Below, piece after piece: positions 46,201 through 56,472 of a stretch of 64,000 bases of DNA. This DNA is from Cavenderia fasciculata (Eukaryota > Evosea > Eumycetozoa > Acytosteliales > Cavenderiaceae). The stretch spans positions 3,038,674-3,102,673 of the forward strand of contig NW_004457729.1 in NCBI RefSeq assembly GCF_000203815.1, given 5' to 3'. Numbering within the stretch: position 1 is the first letter of the stretch; every line of letters begins with the position of its first letter. The notes under the pieces are model-generated. The model saw nothing but the letters and a program-made list of their open reading frames with translations. It did no database searches and was not told the DNA's origin. A program made the translations under genes and the position numbers.

Positions 46201-48712
46201 CAATGTGCCACCGCCGGCACGTGCTCGTCCGTTTGCGGCTACCAATGCCAAACCAACGGTGTCACAGGCTGCATCTACACGCCCGCCGTTGATTCTGGCA
46301 ATTGTCAGGCCGTTCAAAACTCTACTTGGAATGCTGCTCGTGGCATTTGCCAGGTGACCGTTCCCCAGACTACATGTACATCACGTCCCAACCACATCTG
46401 GTTAAACTGCGCTGCCAAGTCAGTTTCAGAGTGCTACTCGCCATTGGGCAGCGACCCATTGGAAGACAATTTGTGTGTTTTAGTTAGTACCAAGTGTAAT
46501 ACCAAGGAGGAATGTGAGGCGAGTGGAGGGTGTTCAGATGCCTATTTCTTCCAGTCCAAGCAGACTGTAAACTACACCAACGGGCTTGGAAAGTGTGTCC
46601 ACGGTCATTATGCATACAAGAGTAACTGGCCCGTCCCAACTTGTCTTGATGACAGCGAGAATGACTCGCCAAAGGGATGCTTCTCTTCGACACCCTTGGT
46701 GTTTACAGAGGCCGAGTGTTTAGAGCTTGGCCCAGACTATTCTTGGTGGGCTCCAGCTATCACTCAAGCACAATGCACATCGCAAATGGGATGCAAGACT
46801 ATTGACACGGCACAACAAAACCTTCCCAACAACTACCGATTCAACCAAATGGACCAAGACTTGTGCGAAACGTGTAGCGATATTTCACACGAGTGGACTA
46901 ATATGTTTGAATGGATTCCAGGTGTTTGGACACCAAGTATCCCAGTCAAACCACAGTGGATCAAGCCAGACTTCCGTCACTCTTCATCGATTCAAAAGGT
47001 GCTGGATTTTGGAGCCATTGCGACCGAGCTCAACTATGGCTACTACACTCATGTCTCTGATTTGCTACGTTCGGCTTCTCTATGTCGTATGGAGCGTGTA
47101 GAGGAGAATCTCAACTCGATATCCTGCTCGTGTAGTGGGCCAGGAGGATCAGAATGTTTTACCACATCTGCATTGATGCTCGGTGAGACAAAACCATGTG
47201 CCAACGAACAATCATCGTTTTCATTCTCCTATGGTATGCTCCAATTCAAAGAGTCTAGTGTTCCATTTGCCTGTACATCGGTTCTCGTTTCCCAGGTATC
47301 TCGTCAGTTGTTCAAGGCCACCGAGCTCCAAACTCTCTCTTCCAACTTTGTCTCTTATCGCAAACCCGATGATTTTGCCTTACTCAATTCGCGTGGCGCT
47401 ATTATTGGTACCATTTTATCGGATGGTGTCAAGATTCAAGCACAGGGTGTCAACTCGTACACACTCTGTTTCTCAAGCAGTGCTACCCCAGAGAGCTACA
47501 AACTTTCAGTATTGGACTTTGTCATTGAAGAGGATATCTTGGTTCCAATGGAAGTTAACATTACCTCTATCATTGATTCAACCGACAATATCACCTACAA
47601 ATGTGCTTTCCTCCCCAATGTCAACCCAACCGCCACATACCTTCTCGTTGCACGTATCGACGACTATCAAAACAAACAAAAGGAAGTGTTTGACAAGGGT
47701 GCCACAGGACTCATCTATACACTGGCCGTCATCTTCCTCCTCGCCTCTATCTGGGGTCTTGTCCAACTCGCAATCACTGGTTATAAATGTTATCAAGGTT
47801 TGGAAAAACCTAAATTGGTTCATTCTTTAATTGTTACAGTAACTGTATTTATGTTAAGTAAGTAAATAGTATTTATAAATATTTATTTACATATAAATAT
47901 TAATTAATTATTTCTAATTTTACTATATAGTTCGATCAATTTATTTCTTTATATTGCCAAGTGGAAAACTTAGTACATCAGCAGTAGCAGATTATATTTT
48001 GGTAGTGTTACCAACATTTATTTACTTTACTGCATTTACCATTATTATTGTACTTTGGTATATTATTGTCAAGAGTAGAACACAACGTAACATCCTTCGT
48101 CGTATTGGTTTGATGATTGGCACGATCAATGCTATTCTCTACATATTGTTTATCATTATTATTTTGGTGTTCCATCTTACTGAAAGTAATCCAACCAATG
48201 ACTGTATTGGTCGTATGGTTGTTGAAGCCAACACGACCACGCCACAGCGTATCGTGTCTATCGTGTATGCCGTCGTCCAGGCCGTCATTTCGTTGGTCAT
48301 TGGTGCTGCCTTTGTCTACTTGGGTGGTACTCTCTATTTTATGATGCGTTTCAAAAAGGTCGATGTCGACAATGATCACAGAGACCAACAACAAAAGAGA
48401 ATTTCAGTGGTCACATTGGCCTGTTCAGTCGGTTTTATTCTCCATTGCGTCTTTGTGCTCATTCTTGTCGGAGCTGAACCTAGCAACATTATTTTCAGTT
48501 TCATTGGTCTCCTCATCACCGAAGTTATCCCCGTCATCTCCATCCTCTACTCTTACAACCAAGGTAGTCTTTCGGGTGTCAAACAGACCACCAACACTAG
48601 CAAACTCTCCTATGTCACTGATAGTCGTGAAAACTTTAACAGCTCTGCCAACAGCAGTTCTGTCAATCGTACCACATATGATAGTAGCTTTACTAGTTCA
48701 AGTAGAGGTTAA
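43233..48712 (+). CDS. Large Cys-rich ectodomain protein with seven-helix TOM1/GPR137-like C-terminus
   Basis: Five exons, 43233-43266, 43348-43949, 44027-44423, 44516-47857 and 47931-48712, join in phase and give 1718 residues. A hydrophobic signal or anchor (NIILSICILVVVLFQNIILV) lies near residues 15-37. Residues about 60-1440 form an extracellular region with very many Cys, including CDYTNPQACPQTGSGCPSCP, ARGICQVTVPQTTC and SCSCSGPGGSECFTTS. No standard EGF array was recognised. The C-terminus has seven hydrophobic helices starting LIYTLAVIFLLASIWGLVQL. KLVHSLIVTVTVFMLIRSIY and YILVVLPTFIYFTAFTIIIV resemble the THH1/TOM1/TOM3 domain (GPR137-like). The tail is Ser-rich (FNSSANSSSVNRTTYDSSF). 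It may be a surface receptor or organelle membrane protein; the ligand is unknown. Confidence 0.8.
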
Positions 48713-48933
48713 AAAGGTACCAAGGCCTCTTTAAAATGTAGCAACCTATTTATTATTTTTTTCCCCCCAAATCAACCAACCTATCCTTCATCCCCTTCCA
48801 CCAATAGATTAATTTTAATTGTTGTGTAATATCATTTATTTATTAATTCCAAACTTGTATATCAAACAAATAAAAGAATTAAAATTAATCTATTATAAAC
48901 TATCAATATACAATTTTATTTAATTAACTTGAT

Positions 48934-51384
48934 TTAGTAACTATTATTACAATTTGGTATAGATTCTACGTGAGCAATGATTGCTTTTCTATTCTCTAGT
49001 GACTTGTTGAGGAGGGCACCACTTTTGAGTGCAGCAAGTAGAGGTATTCTATCTCGGTCACTGACAGGTCTAAAGGAAGAGTTGTAAAGAACTTTTTCGA
49101 CCCATTCAAGAGATCCATACATGCCAACAGTTCTCCAACTGGTCATGTAAGATGTTTTCAACGGGAATTGTAGTTTAATGACCAATGCCAACATTTCGAA
49201 ATTCATCGAGCTTATAATCCTATCCAAGTCGATAGCTCTGAACAAGAGTTCTTTTTGACTTTTAAATCTTGATTTGTTGGTTTCATAATAATAATTTAGA
49301 TATTCGATCATGTCTAGGTTGTTTGATAGAAATGCCGAATCAACTGCCTTTTTGAATACATCGACAAGCTTATTAGTGATAATGCTGTTTGATTCGATCT
49401 CGTCATCGTAGAGCTCAAACAACATTTGTGTAAGTTCTTGGTCTCGTTTAAGAGTGGACGTTCCGTACTCTGGCTTAAAAAATACTCTTCCAATATGAAA
49501 GTATTTGAGTGCAGGCAATGTTTGGACACTAATTTTGAAATTGGCAGGCATGGAGATATCTGTTTGTAGTTTCATTGCCTCTATGGATTTGTAACTACCG
49601 TTTTGCAATAGTTTTGATATGGTTGAGGCTTGATAATCATAGGATATTTTACCAGCGTTTTCAATGAGGTACTCGGCGATGGCAAAGTTACCTTTTTCAA
49701 CATGTTCATCGACCGCTTTTTGTATTTCGCCTCCAAAGTGACCAGGTTTATCCCAAGTATTTACATTGTTATAAATTACCTCGCCGACTAGGAACTCGAT
49801 GACTTGAATGTCGTTTGACTGTAAACTGATGAGATGAGTGTATCTATTTCTACGGTGTTCACGCAAGAAATCGTATGCAAGTTTGACCAACTCGACAGAG
49901 CCATATCGAGTGATCATGGTGAATCCACAACGATCCAAAAGATATGAAACCAAATCCATGCTACTGTAATCGGTGATATTGCCATAGTTTTTACTTATTG
50001 TCTTGATAATGTATTCTTCAAACAGTGGATGCGATTGTTTTTGAATGGTGACGAAAACAACAGCTGGTGGAGGCATCAACGTGTATCTCTTGTACAATTC
50101 GAATATCCAAAGTTGATAATACTCTGTTGGCACTGGTAGAGATGGATCTTGTTGGAAAAGATGTGGAATAGTATCATTCATTTTGGAAATGTCGATCGAT
50201 TTTAAAAGTTGGTTTTTGTATTTGGTAAACATGTTGACCAAACAATCGTAATGTGCTTTGATAATGTCACCATCATCTTTACAATTATTGAGAGGATTGT
50301 TTGCCAAATAAACATGAATCCAATGGCTATGATCTTTCTCTAAAAGATCATATGCCAAATGCATATGGTCTGCAACGAATTGATGATCGGTGTTATAGTA
50401 GATTTGGTTGAATACTGAAAGAGGCAGGTTCTCTCTTAGACCCAAAATCATCTCTTTTTGTATGTCTCTTCTGATAACATAGTTGAATGGTACACCCAAA
50501 GTAGGAACCGATAGTTTCTGCTCCAAACAGACTTCTTCCAAATGTTTAGAGATTGATTTTCCAAAATGGTTGATTATATGATGCAAAATTGATTTTCTAC
50601 CAGAGTACAAACAATGCTTGATTAAATCACTAATAAAAAATACTTGTTTGTATGCATCATTGATTGGTTGTTTATGAAAGTAGGATAATACATATAACAT
50701 TGAATATTTCTCTTTATCATCTTTTTCTTTTTCTTTTCCTTTTGATGAAGAAGAAGAGAATAATCTTGAAAATATTGAATTCTTTTCTTTTGTTGTTGAA
50801 GAAGAGGATGGAGGAGGAGGTTGATCAATATTTTTGTTTAAACATTTAAAATCTATAAATTGAATAAATGTATTCCAAATATCGATGTTTCCATGATTGT
50901 TGATGAGAGAAACTAGAAAGTCACTTGGTGGAAAGCTTTCATTTTTGAAATGAACTCTTGTTCTAAGAGCTTCTGGGTCAAAGTACTCTTGAAAGTAGTC
51001 TTTAAAGTCTTGATGATAGTTTGATAGGATGAGACTAAATGTTTCGGCATCGTCGATTGATGTCATTGCAACTTGAATAAAGTCACTATTGGGAGAAAAG
51101 AAATTCTCCTTTTTGAAACGAGGTCTTTCATCTTGCTTCAACAAGAGTTCTTTAATCACTGCATAGTATCTATTCTTGATGAGCCATACCAAATCAGTAC
51201 CCAAATGATAGAATCTCTTTCTCTTGCAATGATAAGTCATCTGAGAGTCTTTTACCTCTACTCTAACGGCATTGTTTGGTACTTGGATACCAAGAAACTC
51301 AATGTCATCTCGAGTCTTGTTTAATATCTCTCTTAAAAGTATCTTGTTTCTAAATACTTGTAATATTATTGATTCTTTAGACAT
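48934..51384 (-). CDS. Dictyostelid ankyrin-like repeat family protein
   Basis: This is a single-exon gene of 816 residues starting MSKESIILQVFRNKILLREI. The protein is a chain of degenerate helical pairs resembling diverged ankyrin repeats, for example LVWLIKNRYYAVIKELLLKQ, YGSVELVKLAYDFLREHRRN and MYGSLEWVEKVLYNSSFRPV. Between residues about 195 and 235 there is a Ser/Lys/Glu-rich insertion. This style is typical of large lineage-specific dictyostelid families of unknown function. No catalytic domain, signal peptide or membrane segment is seen. It is convergent with the 7TM gene, the two ends being about 220 bp apart. The 314-bp repeat begins about 120 bp upstream of the start. Confidence 0.7.
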   Translation of the reverse strand: MSKESIILQVFRNKILLREILNKTRDDIEFLGIQVPNNAVRVEVKDSQMTYHCKRKRFYHLGTDLVWLIKNRYYAVIKELLLKQDERPRFKKENFFSPNSDFIQVAMTSIDDAETFSLILSNYHQDFKDYFQEYFDPEALRTRVHFKNESFPPSDFLVSLINNHGNIDIWNTFIQFIDFKCLNKNIDQPPPPSSSSTTKEKNSIFSRLFSSSSSKGKEKEKDDKEKYSMLYVLSYFHKQPINDAYKQVFFISDLIKHCLYSGRKSILHHIINHFGKSISKHLEEVCLEQKLSVPTLGVPFNYVIRRDIQKEMILGLRENLPLSVFNQIYYNTDHQFVADHMHLAYDLLEKDHSHWIHVYLANNPLNNCKDDGDIIKAHYDCLVNMFTKYKNQLLKSIDISKMNDTIPHLFQQDPSLPVPTEYYQLWIFELYKRYTLMPPPAVVFVTIQKQSHPLFEEYIIKTISKNYGNITDYSSMDLVSYLLDRCGFTMITRYGSVELVKLAYDFLREHRRNRYTHLISLQSNDIQVIEFLVGEVIYNNVNTWDKPGHFGGEIQKAVDEHVEKGNFAIAEYLIENAGKISYDYQASTISKLLQNGSYKSIEAMKLQTDISMPANFKISVQTLPALKYFHIGRVFFKPEYGTSTLKRDQELTQMLFELYDDEIESNSIITNKLVDVFKKAVDSAFLSNNLDMIEYLNYYYETNKSRFKSQKELLFRAIDLDRIISSMNFEMLALVIKLQFPLKTSYMTSWRTVGMYGSLEWVEKVLYNSSFRPVSDRDRIPLLAALKSGALLNKSLENRKAIIAHVESIPNCNNSY

Positions 51385-52377
51385 TATTTGTACAAATAAT
51401 CCATGTAAATAAAATTAAAGATGATGAAACAAGTAGAAGTGGTCGCAAGGGTGTTGATGAAAGACTGAATCGGAAAAAGATCGCATTCACAGTTTCGTTG
51501 AAAATAACTTTAATGTTTCGGAAATAAATGATATTGATATTAAATAATATCTATATATATTATTAATTATTATGATTATTATTTTTAAATTAGTGTACAA
51601 TTTGTTCCAAAAGTTTATTTTCCATTATGATGTATTGTTGTTGCGTTTAAAAATAGGGTAGGGTAGGATAGGATGGTTGTATGATTTGATTTGATTGTTA
51701 TGTTTGTTATGTAGTATTATACATAATAATTAATTATTATTTACATCAACCATTAATTTAATTTAACTATTAATTAATGATAAGGGGGTTGCTTTTAAAG
51801 TATTGAGTCAAAGAAAGATGTCAGTAGTTAAAACGAGAACGAGCATCTATGTTTGCTTATGAATCTTAGTTATTATATTATATATTATGTATCTACAAAT
51901 CATTTTTTGTTTATTAATTACTTGGAATTGTGTGCAGTCAGCCGATCCCTCCTTTGGTCTCGTGCAATGTATTGGTCTACCACAAAGCCTGCTGATATCA
52001 TCGGCCCCAACAGCCCCTGATTGGTGGTTTCTTTTTTCATAACAATCAGACAACAACGACCAGGGTGGAGGATTCGTTTACTTGGATTCTTTGGGTGTAT
52101 CTCATGTATGCATTGTTTTCTGTCTTGATTCACCATCACATTACTGACTATCATATTTAGGATGTTGAAGATACGCGATTTAGGCCCTAAAACAGTCAAT
52201 ATTAAAATTATTTTGGAGAGACACCCTTCCAAAATTCATTACTATGGAACCATATAATTTACAAACAATGTGTCAACGCCAACCAAATGTAAATCGGGAT
52301 TGATTCTCCAACTTTTGGATTACAACAACATATACTCTTAATAGTTTTGCATTGTTAGTTAAGGACAAACCATCTGT
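51385..52377. other. Accessory spacer with repeat copy 1 and an unexplained open frame
   Basis: It contains repeat copy 1 (51506-51819) and a less AT-rich patch at about 51930-52230. On the minus strand the patch holds a 104-codon frame (51918-52232) and a shorter overlapping one. Neither resembles a protein family I know. Nothing else is recognised. Confidence 0.45.
51506..51819. repeat. Direct repeat, copy 1 (314 bp)
   Basis: It matches 54050-54362 over the full length with scattered substitutions and small indels. Shared landmarks are tacaatttgttccaaaagtttattttccat, ggatggttgta(t/g)gatttgatttgattgttatgtttg, tataca taataattaattattatttacatcaacc and ataaggggg(t)tcgctttt-type sequence. Near the ends both copies carry ACTTTAA (left) and TTAAAGT (right), a 7-bp inverted pair. 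It could be a small non-autonomous element or a duplicated promoter segment, since each copy lies 120-140 bp upstream of a minus-strand start codon. Confidence 0.8.
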
Positions 52378-53913
52378 TTATTGATCAAGGACCTTTGAGT
52401 CTTTTGTGAAAATAAATTTTATTTTTTTCGACTGTCCAGTTACCATAGGGAGCTTACGAGTGTAAGAAAAGACAATTTTGATATCAAAAGAGAATTCGTG
52501 TTTGATGAATCGTTGGCCAGTAGCTTTGTAGTTCGACAGACCTGCACGAGCGAGACTGTGTTTGAAGTTGTTACGATTAAAGAATGGAGAACGTAATATT
52601 ATTGTTTTGATTCCGTTTACCATTCCATCATTATTATTATTATTATTATTTTGATTATTATTATTTAATTTTAATAAATTATTACAAAATATGTGACATT
52701 CATCTTTACAATAATTATGTCTATAATCTTCCAATATTGTGAGTGATGGGAGGTGTGGAATGATTTCTTCAAAATATTCTTTTCTGTGTATGGGATTGGT
52801 GATTTCAGCTGCTAGATATGTGATATTATCCATAGTTGTTGATAGTATATTTTTAGTGCCGTAATATCCTATGTTGGTCAGATGTAGTTTCCAAAGTGAT
52901 GTATAGTTGGATGCAAAGTCTGGTGGAATATTGTGACTGGGAATACGGAGCTTTTTGATTTGTGATGCGATGTTGATGGGTAGTTGGATTGGTAGGTTGT
53001 GTTTTCCTGGCAATCCAAGTGTTTGAATGGGATTGGTAAACTCATCTAGTACGACCATTGGACCACCCTCTTTTAGATGATCCAAGAACGACAAGTGTTT
53101 GAGTGATGGTTGGTATACTCCTGAAAGAATATCTTCGGTATTATAGAGTACAAGTGACTCGAGATTAACCATCACGCCAAGTGCACTTTGAAGTAGATTA
53201 TTGTAAGATAATGTCCGACCAACCAATCTTAACTTTGTAATACCTTGAAGAAAAATCACTGCACCGATAGATGGTTTCAATGCAATACCAATCAACAATG
53301 TACATTGTAACGAAAGGTGGGTAGGTTGTTTCATTGCACATGCAATATTGTTAATATGTCGTGATGCATCGTCTGCATGTGATCTGGCTTTGCGGTCGTC
53401 ATAAGGTCCATCATGAGTTCCGATAGAGAAGCTATAGAGATTGACACGTTTAAACAATGATGATCTAACAAGATTAAAGAATCGTTTGCATACCAATCCA
53501 AGTGACAGTGCCCATTTGTATCGTCCAACAAGTACATCCTTATCATATGGTCCACACACCCTATACTTGTATCTACCATTCATTGTATCCATCTCCCATG
53601 CATATCTAACGATATCGATGATCACCAACACAGGTAGTCTAATACCAACCATTTGAGAATAGTTTGAAAGTGTATCTAATGAATTAGACAGAGTTAGTAA
53701 AAGATCAATGAATGTTGTAATATCTATGTATCAATAAATACCATTCTCCAAGTCTTCTTGATAATATGCAATTTCGTTCTGCCTCTCCTCAATTCTATCG
53801 ATCATCTCTAATCTTGATAGTTGCTTTGGATTCTTCATGTCAGTATCCCAAATGATACACAACGATATCATTATCTTTTTGAGTTCCTCATCGCTCTTTT
53901 CATTTAACTCCAT
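52378..53913 (-). CDS. F-box-like / leucine-rich lineage protein
   Basis: Two exons, 53913 to about 53742 and about 53673-52378, join in phase 1 (donor GTATTT, acceptor ATTCATTAG preceded by a TACTAAC branch-like site). They give about 490 residues. The N-terminal exon (DEELKKIMISLCIIWDTDMK, QLSRLEMIDRIEERQNEIAY) resembles a small helical SAP-like hairpin; this is tentative. The next part, LPVLVIIDIVRYAWEMD and ALSLGLVCKRFFNLVRSSLF, is F-box-like. LRR-like strands follow (ITKLRLVGRTLSYNNL, LESLVLYNTEDIL, KHLSFLDHL). An Asn run (NNNNQNNNNNNN) lies near the end. Such proteins may act as substrate receptors of SCF ubiquitin ligases, which is inference only. Repeat copy 2 lies just upstream of its start. 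Confidence 0.65.
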
Positions 53914-54492
53914 CTCTATCTCTCTATGTTTATCTATTCATGTTGGACAATAAAGAAACTTAATGAACAGTCACTCATGGTAGCTTCAGAGTCAGTGGTA
54001 CTTGAAAACAATCAATATATTGGGTGTTGTGCATTTGACAACTTTAAGTTCCGGAAATTAATGATATTGATATTTAAATAATATCTATTTATATCTATAT
54101 TATTAATTAATTATTATTTATTATTATAATTAAATTGGGTACAATTTGTTCCAAAAGTTTATTTTCCATCATGATGTATTATTGTTGTTGCGTTTAAATA
54201 TAGGGTAGGATAGGGATGGTTGTAGGATTTGATTTGATTGTTATGTTTGTTATGTAGTATTATACATAATAATTAATTATTATTTACATCAACCATTAAT
54301 TTAACTTAACTGTTAATTAATGATAAGGGGGTCGCTTTTAAAGTATTGGGTCAAAGAAAGATCCAAAAATAAATAATAAGAGAAGAGAGGAGGTTTGGTT
54401 GGTTGGTTGCTCATTGCCAATTATCGTCATTTATCCCTTATTGAGCTCAATAGATATTCAATCTATTTTTAATCATCGGTTGCACACTAGAT
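53914..54492. other. Spacer with repeat copy 2
   Basis: It holds the 5' flank of the F-box-like gene, repeat copy 2 (54050-54362) and the 3' flank of BUD31. No coding region was seen. Confidence 0.5.
54050..54362. repeat. Direct repeat, copy 2 (313 bp)
   Basis: This is the second copy of the repeat at 51506-51819, in the same orientation, 2.5 kb away. Differences include extra bases in the AT-rich left third and several point changes, so the copies are not brand new. The flanking sequences outside the repeat do not match between the two sites. Confidence 0.8.
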
Positions 54493-54900
54493 TTATATAA
54501 AGAGAGTGGGTGTGTTAATAATAACAATGAATGATATAAACTGATTGATTGCTCCACAGTTTAGACATACTCCTTTACATCCACATGATTGACATTCAAT
54601 AGTCTTTTCTTCTTCCAACTTTTCTCTTGGTACTCTGCAAATACAAGTAGATCCACTGTTTTCTTTCGTTTGAATGCATTTCAAACAACATAATCGTTCA
54701 TAACCAAGTTTCTTCCACTTTGCTATGAGGTTCTTGTCTGCATATCCTTCGTTTAGACAAAATTCGTACAATTCTCTGCTAATCTCTCTCTTTTTGTAGA
54801 ACAACTCGTATATGTATTTCGATCTCTGATGATGAATCTTAAAGATTCCCCACATTAACTCATTCTTTTTCTTTCCTTCATGTGATTCATTCTCGACTGT

Positions 54901-54962
<62 letters not shown>

Positions 54963-55135
54963 GGATGAGTATTATCTATGCATTAGTGAACTTGTTACTG
55001 ATGTTGTCGCTGTGAGTAAACATGATGACTCATGTGCATACCTTCTCTCATCTTTATTTGGAATTCGTCCAATGTTAGTTGTACGTTTGCCCATCCTTCT
55101 GGGTATTTCTTTCTTGATGTCTTGATTTTAGGCAT
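54493..55135 (-). CDS. bud31: BUD31/G10 spliceosome-associated protein
   Basis: Two exons, 55135-55042 and 54896-54493, join in phase and give up to 165 residues. The protein begins [20 protein letters not shown] and continues [60 protein letters not shown] and [20 protein letters not shown], then CGCKG. This is a near-complete match to the G10/BUD31 family (about 144 residues), a zinc-cluster protein of the activated spliceosome. After CGCKG the frame runs on for about 25 residues ([17 protein letters not shown]...), unlike relatives; a GTATGT site exactly there suggests an unseen 3' intron or a lineage extension. The intron between the two exons contains a long ATAG tandem repeat. Confidence 0.93.
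54900..54963. repeat. (TAGA)n microsatellite inside the BUD31 intron
   Basis: About fifteen uninterrupted copies of a four-base unit lie directly beside the 3' splice site. On the gene strand the run reads CTAT and precedes the ACAG acceptor, so it forms the polypyrimidine-like part of the intron. Confidence 0.9.
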
Positions 55136-56472
55136 ATCTATATATATATATATCTGAAAGAGATAGACTTTGAGAATGATTCAAAAAAAAGTAGTATTTT
55201 TTGGTTTGAGTGAACATCTACGAAAATTCACAAATCAAATAATATTTAATTATTTAATTAATTAAAAGGATTGTAGATATATGGGATGATTGTAATATAA
55301 TCACGAATAACATGTATTTGATATTCAATGGTGTGATGTTCTTGCAAACCACAAACCAAAGGAATAAATGATAAGTAATATTCAAAGAATTCTAGTATTC
55401 TTTCGATGGTCTTGAGCAACTCGTCTGAATAGCTAATTGATACATAATGTGTTCTTCTGTAAAAATCATAATATCTTCTAATACCGATCTAGCGTGTCCA
55501 ATCTTGAACCAATCCCTGTCTAATTGTAATTTGGAATCATTCCATACCTTTTAAAGTGCATTACTTGATTCATTTTCAATCATCATTGGGAGAGGAACAG
55601 TATTTGTAGAGGTAGAGAAAAGGTCATCATGTTTCTTTTTCTTTAATGTAAGATCTAACCTTTTCAATGGTTTGGGGCCTTCATAAACCAAATGAACTGA
55701 TATCTATTTTTCAAAGAATCCAAGTATTGCTTCCACAACCATCAATTTTTATTCAAACGAGGATGACCAAATAGAAATGATCTAACTACTTCAATCTTGA
55801 TACCCGTCGGTTTAAAAATATGATTGTATATATATTTATAAATATCTATATGTATAAATATCTATATGTACTACTAAATTGATTATCTGGTACCCAGGGC
55901 AGATGGAAAACAATCCCAACAACAAACCACTTCACCATCTGAACCGTTAAAAACGTTGGATAAGTGAAGGAAGGAGATTGATCCACACCACCCCTTTGTT
56001 TGATACCGTTGTCTTTATAGACGCTATCTTTGCACGAAATGAACGTTAAAGGGATTCCTGCAAAGGTTGGATCTGGCGAACTATTCCGATACATACTCGT
56101 TTCAATTAATGGGGTCGTTTCATTTTTCGAAAACAATGAAAAAATAAAATTAAATATTTGTTTTTTCTGGATCTCTATTTATGGCATCCCGCCCTGACTC
56201 TTTAAAGCCTCTCCTGACGGTCTCAACACCACCTTGGTACGGTTTAATTAGGGCTCATTTATCTGAAATTAATAGATACACTAAAAACGTTGGTCAAACG
56301 GAAAATAAATTAAAATATCTCATATCACTTTTAAAGAACATCTTCTTGTTTGTTTTTGAAAACAGATTATTATTTAAATACCACATACGCTCGCATCCGC
56401 CCACAACATATAAACACTGTGACGTCAAATTCTATACATATATACACATACATACATTTATTTAAATAGAAA
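55136..56472. other. Accessory spacer with a decayed gene
   Basis: It includes the BUD31 5' flank, a decayed minus-strand gene (about 55258-55800), and a less AT-rich patch at about 55880-56240 with a 96-codon minus-strand frame (55846-56136) that resembles nothing known. The right end is the promoter of the deaminase gene. Confidence 0.5.
55258..55800 (-). pseudogene. Decayed helical-repeat-type gene
   Basis: Minus-strand translation gives a good 75-codon stretch without a start (RRYYDFYRRTHYVSISYSDE, then IERILEFFEYYLSFIPLV and VIRDYITIIPYIYNPFN, stop at 55258-55260). Further upstream pieces, such as DRDWFKIGHARSVLED, LDLTLKKKKHDDLFSTSTNT and TGIKIEVVRSFLFGHPRLNK, lie in different frames with stops between. 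The word IERILEFFEYYLSFIPLV resembles IETIIEFVERYLSFVPLI at the end of the gene at 28500-31120. No intact gene can be built from it, so it is called a host pseudogene. Confidence 0.55.

Noticed and set aside
47183-47830. 215-codon plus-strand frame inside the 7TM gene
   Set aside because: It is a shifted frame of the large exon, with no signal or domain, overlapping a well supported coding frame.
55846-56136. 96-codon minus-strand frame
   Set aside because: Coding-like composition but no domain, homologue or splice support; kept only as part of the spacer description.
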